Origin: Bacteroidales bacterium
GTDB taxonomy: Bacteria; Bacteroidota; Bacteroidia; Bacteroidales; JAAYUG01
Length of the DNA stretch: 34,197 bases
Direction: 5' to 3'
Assembly: GCA_012517825.1 (NCBI GenBank)
Contig: JAAYUG010000082.1
Span: forward strand, 1-34,197
Shown here: one piece after another, positions 1 through 7,908 of the stretch
Numbering within the stretch: the stretch's first letter is position 1
Layout of the letters: every line of letters begins with the position of its first letter
Position numbers and translations under genes: made by a program
The notes under the pieces: model-generated
What the model saw: only the letters and a program-made list of their open reading frames with translations
Databases searched by the model: none
Told to the model about the DNA's origin: nothing

Positions 1-401
1 GCCGGCACGGCATCAATCACAATACCCGATACCTCTTTGCGGTCGCCGTTTCCCATAACAATTCCCTTTCCAAGGATCGAATAAACCTCCGGCGTCAATA
101 CCACCTGGGTTTCCGGTTTGCGAACCGCTGCAATGGCAGTGGTATCAAAATGATCACGATGCCCGTGAGTGATAAGTACAATGTCAGCTTTAGGCAAAGT
201 TGAATAGTCAGCCAGTCGGGACCAGGGATCGATATGCAGGATCGTTTTATTATACTCCAGCATGAGGGTTCCATGACCTATGAACGTAATAATGATATCA
301 CCTTTTTCGGCCGGAATGCGATCCCTGATAAAATTTTTCTGTGCCATGATGAGAATATTTGTTAAAACAAGGAGAATTATCAGGAAGGTTTTTTTACTCA
401 T
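1..401 (-). CDS. MBL-fold metal-dependent hydrolase, secreted (5' part only)
   Basis: The first 133 codons are visible; the rest runs off the left edge of the window. The ATG at 401 opens a hydrophobic signal peptide (about residues 4-20, ending near MAQ), so the product is probably exported to the periplasm. Residues 36-60 form the first beta strands of the fold (IIITFIGHGTLMLEY, then HIDPW). The metal-binding motif THGHRDHFD lies at residues 78-86, with H79, H81, D83 and H84 as expected zinc or manganese ligands. The layout resembles the UlaG/L-ascorbate-6-phosphate lactonase-like branch (DUF or COG2220 type), but the substrate cannot be named. The gene is divergent from the 5'-nucleotidase gene that follows. 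Family assignment is firm; specific function is unknown. Confidence 0.85.
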   Translation of the reverse strand, partial: MSKKTFLIILLVLTNILIMAQKNFIRDRIPAEKGDIIITFIGHGTLMLEYNKTILHIDPWSRLADYSTLPKADIVLITHGHRDHFDTTAIAAVRKPETQVVLTPEVYSILGKGIVMGNGDRKEVSGIVIDAVP

Positions 402-674
402 AACTATATGGTTTCAAAATGGTTAATAAATATACCATTTTTTCTGATACCTTCATCATCCTACCAGACAAAAAAGAGAAAACTATCTATAAGGCGTAAA
501 GTGCAGAGCGTAAGGCGAAGAGCAATTGGCGAGCAGCGAACAGCAAAAAAGATCCAGCACACCCTCTGCACGCACCCTCAACCCGGCGCATAACGAACAT
601 TATAAAAAAACTCCTGTTCTTTCCCGAACTTGGCTTATTTTTACAGTACTGTTTTCTCCTTTCAATTTTTTACC
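402..674. other. Divergent intergenic region with short GCGTAA/GCGAA-type repeats
   Basis: No gene is seen here. Between about 490 and 550 there are degenerate short repeats (GGCGTAAAG, GAGCGTAAGGCG, GGCGAGCAGCGAACAGC). They resemble the repeat units at about 7390-7480 and 7806-7860, so the two stretches appear to share one family of low-complexity sequence. A weak TATTTTTA at 636-643 could be a -7 box for the 5'-nucleotidase, but no matching -33 element was found. Short open frames here carry no family signal. Confidence 0.5.
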
Positions 675-2489
675 ATGAAACGATTCCTTCTCCTTTCCAT
701 GCTGGCGTTCTTCCCGGTGCTGTACTCGAGCGCCCAGGAAGAAAAACTGATTATCCTGCATACCAATGACCTTCACAGCCGGCTCAACGGCTTTTCCCCT
801 GAAGCGGAATACAGCCCCTTCAGCCTGAATGACGACCATACCCTGGGCGGTTTTGCCCGCCTGGCAACCCTGATTCAGCGGGAAAAAATGCGTTCGGGAA
901 ATTCCCTTCTGGTGGTGGATGCAGGCGACTTCCTCATGGGAACCCTTTTTCAGAATCTGGAAGAATCTTCGGGATTCCAGCTCCGCCTTATGCGTGACAT
1001 GGGCTACGATGTAGTCACGCTCGGAAACCATGAATTTGACTTCGGCCCCATGGCCATGGCCCATACCATACAAAATGCCGTTCACGACGGTCCCATCCCG
1101 AAAATTGTCTTTTCCAGCCTTGACCTTAAACCCGGAGACAGCGTCACCAGGGCCTTTAAAAAACTTTTCGACCAGCACCTGATCGAAGGATGCCACGTTG
1201 CCGAAGTGAACGGCCTCCATGTAGGCTTCTTCAGCCTGCTGGGCAAGGATGCCGTCAGTGTTGCCCCCGCTGCCCGGCCGTTGCAATTTAAAGATCAGAT
1301 TAAGACGGCCAGGGAATATGTAAAATACTTGCGGGAGGCTCAGAAAGCCGATCTGGTTATCTGCCTTTCCCACAGCGGAGTTAAACTTATGCCCGATGGG
1401 ACCTGGGGAGGTGAAGACGTGGAACTGGCCCGCAAAGTGCCTGGAATTGACGTCATCATCAGCGGGCATACCCACACTTACCTCGAAAAGCCTCTTGTTA
1501 TCAACAACATACCCATCGTGCAGACCGAATGTTACGGCATGTACCTGGGGCGACTCGAACTCACCCTCCGCAACCGCAAAGTTGTTAATACAAGCTACTC
1601 CATCTTTCCTGTCAATGATACCATTCAGGGCGACTCTCTCATTCAGGCACGCATCGATGCCCAGGAAAAACGGCTGGAAGAGCGTTTTCTGAAACCCGCA
1701 GGACTTACTTATAAAATGCCCGTGGTGCAGACGTCTTTCCCTCTGTTCTGCCGGCAGGAAATCCATCCCGAAACCAGCAACCTGGGAATGCTGATTGCCG
1801 ACGCCCTGCATGCCTACATTAACGCACACGATTCCCTCGGGGCTGACATTGCCATGTTCTCGGCCGGCATGGTGCGCGACCAAATCGAACCCGGAATGAA
1901 AGGCATTCAAACAGTACCCGATATTTATAATACGGTCTGCCTCGGCCGTGGTAAAGACGGAAGCCCGGGATACCCTATGGCCCGGGTCTATGTTACCGGA
2001 AAGGAACTGAAAGGAATTCTGGAGGTTCTGTACATTGCTCCGTCCAGCAGTTCCGACTACTACATCTATTTCGGCGGCCTCAGGGCAAAAGCCGATCCAT
2101 CCAGAGGCCTCCTCAGGAAAATCGTCGACATCCAGGTGGGTGACGATGTACACGGATTCCGCAAAGTGGACGTTTCGCGGAAAAACAAAACTCTGTACAG
2201 CCTCACAGCCGATTCGTACATGCTCGAATTTGTCAGCATCATCGGAAAGATGAGCAAAGGACTGGTACGCGTTAAAATCAAAAACGAAAAGGGAATCCCC
2301 ATCCGTTCCTTCAACGAAACCTTCATCGATGCCGATCCCTCCACCCCCGGACTTCAGGAAATGAAAGAATGGCAGGCCATGATATGGTACCTCCGCCAGT
2401 TCCCCGATACCGACGGCAACGGAATTCCCGATATACCTGACAAGTACCGGACCGGAAGCCCCAGACTTTACAAAATCGAGAAGAACTGA
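675..2489 (+). CDS. Secreted bifunctional metallophosphatase/5'-nucleotidase
   Basis: This 604-residue protein belongs to the UshA/5'-nucleotidase family, which hydrolyses extracellular nucleotides or related phosphate esters using two metal ions. I start it at the ATG at 675 because that ATG opens a good signal peptide (residues 1-20, LLLSMLAFFPVLYSSA). An in-frame upstream TTG would put charged and aromatic residues ahead of it. N-terminal metallophosphoesterase motifs are NDLHSR (31-36), VDAGDF (81-86), GNHEFD (117-122), LSHSG (231-235) and SGHTHT (263-268). The remainder matches in length the C-terminal substrate-binding domain. The last 30 residues carry DTDGNGIPD (578-586), an acidic, calcium-loop-like segment unusual for the family. 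The helicase gene follows after 19 bases, so the two may be co-transcribed. Confidence 0.92.
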   Translation: MKRFLLLSMLAFFPVLYSSAQEEKLIILHTNDLHSRLNGFSPEAEYSPFSLNDDHTLGGFARLATLIQREKMRSGNSLLVVDAGDFLMGTLFQNLEESSGFQLRLMRDMGYDVVTLGNHEFDFGPMAMAHTIQNAVHDGPIPKIVFSSLDLKPGDSVTRAFKKLFDQHLIEGCHVAEVNGLHVGFFSLLGKDAVSVAPAARPLQFKDQIKTAREYVKYLREAQKADLVICLSHSGVKLMPDGTWGGEDVELARKVPGIDVIISGHTHTYLEKPLVINNIPIVQTECYGMYLGRLELTLRNRKVVNTSYSIFPVNDTIQGDSLIQARIDAQEKRLEERFLKPAGLTYKMPVVQTSFPLFCRQEIHPETSNLGMLIADALHAYINAHDSLGADIAMFSAGMVRDQIEPGMKGIQTVPDIYNTVCLGRGKDGSPGYPMARVYVTGKELKGILEVLYIAPSSSSDYYIYFGGLRAKADPSRGLLRKIVDIQVGDDVHGFRKVDVSRKNKTLYSLTADSYMLEFVSIIGKMSKGLVRVKIKNEKGIPIRSFNETFIDADPSTPGLQEMKEWQAMIWYLRQFPDTDGNGIPDIPDKYRTGSPRLYKIEKN

Positions 2490-2508
2490 AAGGACTGAAC
2501 CATAAAAG

Positions 2509-4668
2509 ATGAACCCCGAAGAAAGCAAACGGCAATTTCTGGAAGAATTTCTGGCCCAGGTAGCCCGCGACAGCACCCTCATGAAACCGGAGGAATCTTC
2601 CTACGCGGTGCAGGACCTTACTGCCGTGACCCCCGATGATTACCCTCCGGTTGAAATAACCGAAGATATTCAGCGAAAAATCGATGAAATTTCAGCTATT
2701 GCCCGTTCCATCGAAACCCGGCCTGCTCTGTCAGAACCTTCCCTTCCCGATAAGCCGTTCCGTATCGATTACCGGCGAAATCTCAATCCTGCTCAGCTCG
2801 CCGCCGTCACCACCACCGAAGGGCCTGTGCTGGTAATCGCCGGCGCAGGAAGCGGAAAAACCCGCGTCATCGTTCACCGGGTAAGCTACCTCCTTGAACT
2901 GGGCGTTGACCCGTCCGACATCCTCCTGCTTACCTTCACCCGCAAAGCAGCCAAAGAAATGCTCGACCGCGTGCAGGAACTCCTCAGCGACGCCCGCGTC
3001 GGTAAAGTAATGGGCGGAACTTTCCATTCCTTCGCCAACCACATCCTCCGCAAATACAGCAACCTCCTCGGCCTTCCTCCCAACTTTACCATCCTCGATA
3101 CAGGCGACTCAGAAGATACCATCGACCTCCTGCGCAGTGAGATGAAGCTCGATAAAACCGACAAAGCCTTCCCCAAAAAGAACCGGATCTACGAAATCAT
3201 TTCTTCCGCACGAAACCGCAATAAAACAGTCCGCGAAATCATCCAGACCGACTTCTCGGGCCTGATGAAGTATGCCAGAGATATCGAAATGCTCTTCGAC
3301 GGATACACCCGGTACAAGAAAATCACCGGCACCTTCGATTATGACGACCTGATGGAAATCCTCCGGAACGCCCTGCGCGACCATATCCCCTTCCGGAAAA
3401 AAATGCAGCAGGAATACCGGTACATCATGGTCGATGAGTTTCAGGACACCAACATTCTTCAGAAAGAAATTGTTGACTTCCTCGCCGCCGCCCACCGCAA
3501 CATCATGGTGGTCGGAGATGATGCCCAGAGTATTTATGCCTTCCGCGGAGCCAACTACGAGAACATCCTGCGCTTTCCCCAAACCTATCCCGACTGCCGG
3601 GTAATCCGTATTGAGCAGAATTACCGCAGTAATCAGACCATCCTCGACTTTACCAACGAAATCGTTAAAAACGCACGCCTCGGCTACCGCAAAAACCTTT
3701 TCTCGGCCAACACACGAAAGTTCCTGCCGGTCATCAGAAAATTTTACGACCAGGAAGAGGAAGCTGTATTTATTGTTTCCAAAATCCTCGAACTCCGCGA
3801 ACGGAATATATCGCCCGGTGAAATTGCCGTGCTTACACGGGCTGCCTGGCACTGGCAGTTCGTGGAAATGGAACTGCGGAAACGCAATATCCCTTACGTT
3901 ACAGTGGGCGGTCTCGCCTTCCATGAGAAGATGCACATCAAGGACATGATCGCCTACCTGAAAGTCCTCCTCAATCCGTATGATGCCATTGCCTGGCACC
4001 GGATCCTGAAACTTCTCCCCGGGGTGGGACAGGTGTCGGCTACGGCTATCATCCGCGATATCCGTCAGCACGACGGAAAAATTCCTCTGGGAGAATATGA
4101 AAAAAAGAAGTTTTTCGAACCCCTGAAGGAACTGATGGAAACCCTGAACCGTGCCGCCGGCGAACACCTGTCAGTAGCCGCCAGAATCCAGATTATCCGC
4201 GATTACTACTCCCCCATCCTTGCTTCAATGGAAAGCGATGCCCAGGTAAGAATGCTCGATATTCACGTACTTACAGAAATGGCCGCCAAATATGAAAAGC
4301 TCGAGAAGTTCCTGAGCGATTTCACCCTCGAACCTCCTTCCCGCAGTTTTGCCGGTGCCCCCACCCCCCTCATTGACGAAAGCGAAGACAAACCCGTAAC
4401 CCTCTCCACCATTCATTCGGCCAAAGGTCTTGAATGGTATGCCGTCTTCATTCCCCATGCCCTCGACGGACTCCTGCCTTCATCCCGTGCCCTGAAAAAC
4501 CTCGAGGAAGTAGAAGAAGAACGGCGCCTTTTCTATGTGGCCTGCAGCCGGGCAAGGGAAGAACTTTACATTACCATGCCTTCGTTTGTCCGCAGTTACC
4601 AGGGATTCTGCTCCTACCCCTCCCGCTTTCTTGTTGAAATCGACAGAAATAAATATGAATATTTATAA
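2509..4668 (+). CDS. UvrD/PcrA/Rep-family ATP-dependent DNA helicase
   Basis: This is a 719-residue superfamily 1A helicase that would unwind DNA 3' to 5' in repair or replication restart. Motifs appear in the expected order: Q motif LNPAQLAAV (92-100), Walker A AGAGSGKT (111-118), motif Ia LTFTRKAAKE (141-150), motif II VDEFQDTN (308-315), motif III GDDAQSIYAFRGA (336-348), motif IV QNYRSNQTIL (370-379), motif V LSTIHSAKGLEW (632-643) and motif VI RRLFYVACSRAREEL (672-686). About 85 residues precede the Q motif, and this extension (rich in Glu and Pro) has no recognised domain. The C-terminus ends soon after motif VI, so a UvrD-type Tudor-like tail is absent. It may be a second UvrD paralogue rather than the main PcrA. 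It starts 19 bases after the nucleotidase gene. Confidence 0.95.
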   Translation: MNPEESKRQFLEEFLAQVARDSTLMKPEESSYAVQDLTAVTPDDYPPVEITEDIQRKIDEISAIARSIETRPALSEPSLPDKPFRIDYRRNLNPAQLAAVTTTEGPVLVIAGAGSGKTRVIVHRVSYLLELGVDPSDILLLTFTRKAAKEMLDRVQELLSDARVGKVMGGTFHSFANHILRKYSNLLGLPPNFTILDTGDSEDTIDLLRSEMKLDKTDKAFPKKNRIYEIISSARNRNKTVREIIQTDFSGLMKYARDIEMLFDGYTRYKKITGTFDYDDLMEILRNALRDHIPFRKKMQQEYRYIMVDEFQDTNILQKEIVDFLAAAHRNIMVVGDDAQSIYAFRGANYENILRFPQTYPDCRVIRIEQNYRSNQTILDFTNEIVKNARLGYRKNLFSANTRKFLPVIRKFYDQEEEAVFIVSKILELRERNISPGEIAVLTRAAWHWQFVEMELRKRNIPYVTVGGLAFHEKMHIKDMIAYLKVLLNPYDAIAWHRILKLLPGVGQVSATAIIRDIRQHDGKIPLGEYEKKKFFEPLKELMETLNRAAGEHLSVAARIQIIRDYYSPILASMESDAQVRMLDIHVLTEMAAKYEKLEKFLSDFTLEPPSRSFAGAPTPLIDESEDKPVTLSTIHSAKGLEWYAVFIPHALDGLLPSSRALKNLEEVEEERRLFYVACSRAREELYITMPSFVRSYQGFCSYPSRFLVEIDRNKYEYL

Positions 4669-4685
4669 ATAAGTACATTTTTACT

Positions 4686-4693
4686 TATATTTG
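4686..4693 (+). promoter_or_regulatory. Putative Bacteroidota -7 box (TATATTTG) for the aldo/keto reductase
   Basis: TATATTTG matches the TAnnTTTG consensus. It lies 24 bases upstream of the ATG at 4717. A TTTA at 4662-4665, 20 bases upstream, is a weak candidate -33 element and overlaps the end of the helicase gene. Confidence 0.5.
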
Positions 4694-4716
4694 TTCAACC
4701 ATCAAAAACTACACCT

Positions 4717-5658
4717 ATGGACCGGCGAACCTTTCTTACCGCCTCAGCTGCTGCAGCAGCTGCTTTAGGCACAGGCTGCCAGGGGAAAAACGAACTTCCC
4801 CGGCGCGAGTACAAAAACGGAATTAAACTTTCCGTCATTGGCTTCGGTGGTATTGTGGTAGTTGGAATGGAACAAAAAGATGCCAATAATACCGTGGCCG
4901 AAGCATGGGATAACGGAATCAATTATTACGATGTTGCTCCTTCGTACTGGGACGGAGAAGCGGAAACCAAGCTGGGCGAAGCGTTGAAACCTTATCGTAA
5001 AAAAGCCTTTCTTGCCTGCAAAACAACCCGGCGCGACGCGGAAGGTGCTGCGCGGGAAATGGAGGAAAGCATGAAACGCCTGCAAACCGATTATTTCGAT
5101 CTTTACCAGCTTCATGCCGTTACCTCCATGGAAGACGTGGAAAAAATCTTCGCCCCTAAAGGAGCTATGGAAACTTTTCTTAAAGCAAAGCAGGAAGGAA
5201 AAATCAGGCACATCGGGTTTTCAGCCCATTCGGTTGAAGCTGCCCTGGCACTGCTCGACCGGTATTCCTTTGATTCGGTTCTCTTTCCCATCAACTTTGT
5301 TTGTATAGCCCAGGGAAATTTCGGAAAACAGGTTATCGAAAAAGCCATGGAAAAAGGAGCCGCACGGCTTGCCCTCAAAGCCCTGGCACATCATCCGTGG
5401 CCTGAAAATATGAAAGAGGAGGAAAGACCTTACAGGAAATGCTGGTACCAGCCCGCCGACCAGAGGGAACTGGCTGAAAAAGCCCTGCGTTTTACCTTAT
5501 CCCAGCCGGTAACCGCTGCAATTCCCCCGGGCGAAGAACGCCTCTTCCGCCTTGCCGTCTCCATTGCCAAAGATTTTACTCCCATGACGGAAAAGGAACA
5601 GCAGGAACTGCTGGCATCAACCGCCGGAACAGCCCCTCTTTTCAGGTATCCAGCCTGA
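4717..5658 (+). CDS. Aldo/keto reductase with Tat signal and lipobox
   Basis: The 313-residue protein is an NAD(P)H-dependent oxidoreductase of the aldo/keto reductase superfamily. The classic catalytic tetrad is visible: D72 and Y77 (in NYYDVAPSYWDG), K102 (in LACKTT) and H133 (in LYQLHAV). The N-terminus MDRRTFLTASAAAAAALGTG carries a twin-arginine motif followed at once by LGTGC, with C21 as a likely lipidation site. The protein is therefore predicted to be exported folded, cofactor loaded, and anchored as a lipoprotein. A few envelope-facing Bacteroidota reductases share this form. Substrate is not predictable. It probably has its own promoter just upstream and is not clearly in an operon. 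Confidence 0.9.
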   Translation: MDRRTFLTASAAAAAALGTGCQGKNELPRREYKNGIKLSVIGFGGIVVVGMEQKDANNTVAEAWDNGINYYDVAPSYWDGEAETKLGEALKPYRKKAFLACKTTRRDAEGAAREMEESMKRLQTDYFDLYQLHAVTSMEDVEKIFAPKGAMETFLKAKQEGKIRHIGFSAHSVEAALALLDRYSFDSVLFPINFVCIAQGNFGKQVIEKAMEKGAARLALKALAHHPWPENMKEEERPYRKCWYQPADQRELAEKALRFTLSQPVTAAIPPGEERLFRLAVSIAKDFTPMTEKEQQELLASTAGTAPLFRYPA

Positions 5659-5807
5659 ATAGCTGAAAGGAAACCTACGGTTTCATACACCATGCATTTT
5701 CACTCATTGCCTGCAGACTTACTTCTTTAATTTTATTAACTTTCCGGAACAATTTTTGTCTTCATACGTATATACTTACGATTCAATCCATAAATCAAAC
5801 CTTTTCT

Positions 5808-6650
5808 ATGAAAAGAGCCGTTGTTTCCTTTCTCATGCTTGCCCTTGCAGTAGTTCTTTTCGGGCAGGCCGAAGTATATAACATCATTAAAGTGGATGGG
5901 GAAATCATCAATCGTTCAACCGGAAAACCTCTCACTCCGGGCGATGTAATTAAGCCTACTGATCAGCTGGAATTTAAAAGCAATTACGCCATGGCCATCG
6001 CCATCAGCAGCACGAGAGGGAAGTTTACCATCCGGCTCCCGGAACAGGACCAGGACCTCTTCGATAATTCCCAGTTGCTGGCTATGGCAAACACAGCCGC
6101 CTCTCCCATAGAAAGCCGTGCCCAGCTGAGTGTTCGGGCCGTCGGCGTTATGGAAGTCAAAGACCTCAAAAAATACCTTGGTACCGATAACTTTTATATC
6201 CTCGGCGATAAACTTTCGGTCAGGCTGAGCAAAACGTTCTACCCCCTCGACGAAAACAACTTCATTGTACTCACTTACCAGGGAAAAGATAAAACCGTTT
6301 CCAAGAAGCTGGGATTCACAGGTCAGACAATCGATATTGACAAAAATCAGATTGTATCTTCCCCCGAAGACCTCGTCAATGGCACCACGCTTCCGAAAGT
6401 ATCGGTTTTCAAATACGATAACCTGAAGAAATCTTCTTCCCTCATCACCCAGGTAAACCTTGTTTTCCTCAATTCCGACCAGGTGAAAAAAGAATTTGAA
6501 GTCATCATTCCCCTGCTGAAGGAAGACAAAAAAAGCAGAAGCGAGGCCGCTGATTACCTGAGAAATTACTTCTACGACATTTACGGAGCAACCGACCCGG
6601 ATGCCTTGTTCCTCCTTGTTAACATGGCATTGAAAGATTACAGTTCCTGA
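5808..6650 (+). CDS. Secreted protein of unknown function
   Basis: I do not recognise a named family in this 280-residue protein. Residues 1-20 form a clear signal peptide (hydrophobic stretch VVSFLMLALAVVLFGQA). The start of the mature part, VYNIIKVDGEIINRSTGKPL (24-43), followed by LTPGDVIKPTDQLEF, resembles an envelope protein with a beta-rich, SH3- or FecR-like opening, but that is only a resemblance. The middle is beta-strand rich, and the C-terminal 100 residues look helical and charged. No catalytic motif is seen. The 3' end overlaps the end of folK on the other strand by 13 bases. Confidence 0.75.
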   Translation: MKRAVVSFLMLALAVVLFGQAEVYNIIKVDGEIINRSTGKPLTPGDVIKPTDQLEFKSNYAMAIAISSTRGKFTIRLPEQDQDLFDNSQLLAMANTAASPIESRAQLSVRAVGVMEVKDLKKYLGTDNFYILGDKLSVRLSKTFYPLDENNFIVLTYQGKDKTVSKKLGFTGQTIDIDKNQIVSSPEDLVNGTTLPKVSVFKYDNLKKSSSLITQVNLVFLNSDQVKKEFEVIIPLLKEDKKSRSEAADYLRNYFYDIYGATDPDALFLLVNMALKDYSS

Positions 6651-7135
6651 CCATCCTTCGGATAAACCCTGCCCCGATCGCTACATTCCCTGTATAGCTG
6701 CCAGACAGTTTTATCGAATACCGGATGAACCAGGGCAGGGTGAACTTCGATGAGGGGAATCAGACAGAAATTTCGCAGATGAAGCCTTGGATGCGGAATC
6801 ATGAGCCCCTCTTCCTCGATAATGTCATTTCCGTAAAAAAGGATATCAATATCGATGGTGCGGGGGGAGTTTTGTTCATTACTGCGAACCCTTCCCAGCA
6901 TTTTCTCGGTTTCGAGGCATGTATCCATAAGTTCCCTGGCGGTTTTTCCGGTTTCGATCACAACCAGCTGGTTCAGAAATTGCTGTTGATCGGCATTGCC
7001 CCATGGATCAGAGACATAGATTCCGGAAAGGTATATAACCTTACCCGCCCTTCTGGCTATCTCTTCCATGGCTTTTTGCAGATTTTCCTCCCTGTTGCCC
7101 AGGTTACTCCCTGTCATTAAATGAGCTATAGGCAT
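6638..7135 (-). CDS. folK: 2-amino-4-hydroxy-6-hydroxymethyldihydropteridine diphosphokinase (HPPK)
   Basis: HPPK transfers pyrophosphate from ATP to 6-hydroxymethyl-7,8-dihydropterin in folate synthesis. The 165-residue product is of normal length. It has the N-terminal TGSNLGN (8-14), the magnesium-binding PRTIDIDIL (91-99, with D95 and D97) and the signature IPHPRLHLRNF (113-123). I start it at the ATG at 7135. The in-frame TTG at 7156 lies inside a likely -7 promoter box (TACATTTG) and would add residues not normal for the family. The gene converges on the secreted-protein gene, with a 13-base overlap of the 3' ends. A folK, sppA, lpxK neighbourhood is known from other Bacteroidota, although here sppA is on the opposite strand. 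Confidence 0.95.
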   Translation of the reverse strand: MPIAHLMTGSNLGNREENLQKAMEEIARRAGKVIYLSGIYVSDPWGNADQQQFLNQLVVIETGKTARELMDTCLETEKMLGRVRSNEQNSPRTIDIDILFYGNDIIEEEGLMIPHPRLHLRNFCLIPLIEVHPALVHPVFDKTVWQLYRECSDRGRVYPKDGQEL

Positions 7136-7153
7136 AAACTGATTTTCCTGAGG

Positions 7154-7161
7154 CAAATGTA
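7154..7161 (-). promoter_or_regulatory. Putative -7 box (TACATTTG) for folK
   Basis: Read on the minus strand this is TACATTTG, a full match to TAnnTTTG. It places transcription start about 13 bases upstream of the ATG at 7135, which is the main reason to prefer that start. No convincing -33 element was seen. Confidence 0.55.
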
Positions 7162-7347
7162 ACGAAGTTATTATTTATCCGGTGAAAAGGCTTTGTCCTT
7201 CGCAGAAATGGTCCGTCAAACCATCCGACCGGACTCATTATTCTATATAAGGAATCAATGGAAAAATATCGCAACGTTGAGTTCAGAGCCTAAAACGCAG
7301 AGAGAAGTCATGAACTCCGTTTCTTTACGCTTTACGCTCAGTTACAG

Positions 7348-7394
7348 GGTTCCATAGTTCCAATGTTCCAATGTTCCAGAGTTCCAAAATTCAA
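7348..7394. repeat. TTCCA-rich direct repeats, block 1
   Basis: Units of the form GTTCCAATGTTCCAGAGTTCC repeat with period about 8-9 bases: GGTTCCATAG, TTCCAATG, TTCCAATG, TTCCAGAG, TTCCAAAA. The same series recurs at 7587-7628. Confidence 0.75.
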
Positions 7395-7482
7395 GCGTAG
7401 AGCGTAAAGCATAGAGCGTAAAGAGGAGTATTGGGTTTAGAGTGCAGAGCATTTTTTAATTAGCGTAGAGCGTATAGCGAAT
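7394..7482. repeat. AGCGTAGAGCGTAAAGC-type short tandem repeats
   Basis: Seven- to eight-base units GCGTAGA and GCGTAAA alternate (GCGTAGAGCGTAAAGC, then AGAGCGTAAAG, later GCGTAGAGCGTATAGCG). Related copies lie at about 490-550 and 7806-7850. No coding content is apparent. Confidence 0.7.
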
Positions 7483-7500
7483 GGCAAAAGATCTTTCCAT

Positions 7501-7526
7501 TTCCCCGTTAGGGGATGAAGGACAAT
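7501..7526. repeat. Palindromic repeat element, copy A
   Basis: The core is TTCCCCGTTAGGGGAT followed by GAAGGACAAT. CCCC and GGGG can pair as a small hairpin. It matches copy B at 7553-7577 with one base inserted and one substitution. Confidence 0.6.
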
Positions 7527-7552
7527 AGATTGAAGGATCAAAAACCAACAAA

Positions 7553-7577
7553 TTCCCCGTAGGGGATTAAGGACAAT
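7553..7577. repeat. Palindromic repeat element, copy B
   Basis: The core is TTCCCCGTAGGGGAT followed by TAAGGACAAT. Start-to-start distance from copy A is 52 bases. Only two imperfect copies are present, with no nearby cas gene. Confidence 0.6.
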
Positions 7578-7586
7578 GGAATCGAG

Positions 7587-7628
7587 GTTCCAGTGTTTCA
7601 GGGTTCCAATGTTCCAGAGTTTCAAGGA
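7587..7628. repeat. TTCCA-rich direct repeats, block 2
   Basis: A second run of the block-1 units (GGTTCCAGTGTTTCAGGG, then TTCCAATGTTCCAGAG). The 18-base core CCAATGTTCCAGAGTTTC differs from block 1 by one base. Confidence 0.7.
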
Positions 7629-7634
7629 TTTCTG

Positions 7635-7655
7635 ATTTCCCATTTCCCATTTCCC
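7635..7655. repeat. ATTTCCC microsatellite, three units
   Basis: Three perfect tandem copies of ATTTCCC, followed by ATTAATG. Confidence 0.85.
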
Positions 7656-7900
7656 ATTAATGTGTTTTAGCTCTCGTAGCGTAATCTCTTATAGGAAATT
7701 GGAAATAGAAAATTCTCGGGGATTTTTGATTTGTGCGTTGTGATTTCTGATTTGTGATTTAATGGGTTTGTGTTCCAAATCAAAAATGACAATTCAAATT
7801 GAACCTTGGAACCATGAAAGTGAGCGTAAAGCCCTGAGCGCAGGGCGAACAGCAAGCAACGAAATCCTCACCACTTAATGCATAATTGCACTGAAATACA

Positions 7901-7908
7901 TATCTTTG
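7901..7908 (+). promoter_or_regulatory. Putative -7 box (TATCTTTG) for sppA
   Basis: TATCTTTG fits TAnnTTTG and lies 22 bases before the sppA ATG at 7931, giving a short leader. No clear -33 TTTG at 19-21 bases spacing was found. Confidence 0.55.

Noticed and set aside
600-2582. A 660-codon open frame antisense to the 5'-nucleotidase gene
   Set aside because: It is the mirror of a well-supported, motif-bearing gene with a signal peptide. The antisense protein shows no family features.
3109-4167. A 352-codon open frame antisense to the helicase
   Set aside because: It overlaps a gene with all SF1A motifs, and the reading gives no recognisable domain.
5670-5684. A terminator at GAAACC-TAC-GGTTTC after the aldo/keto reductase
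   Set aside because: The stem is only 6 bp and no T run follows.
7501-7577. A CRISPR array made of the two palindromic repeats
   Set aside because: Only two imperfect copies are present, with a 52-base period that is short for a typical array, and there is no cas gene. They are kept as repeats only.
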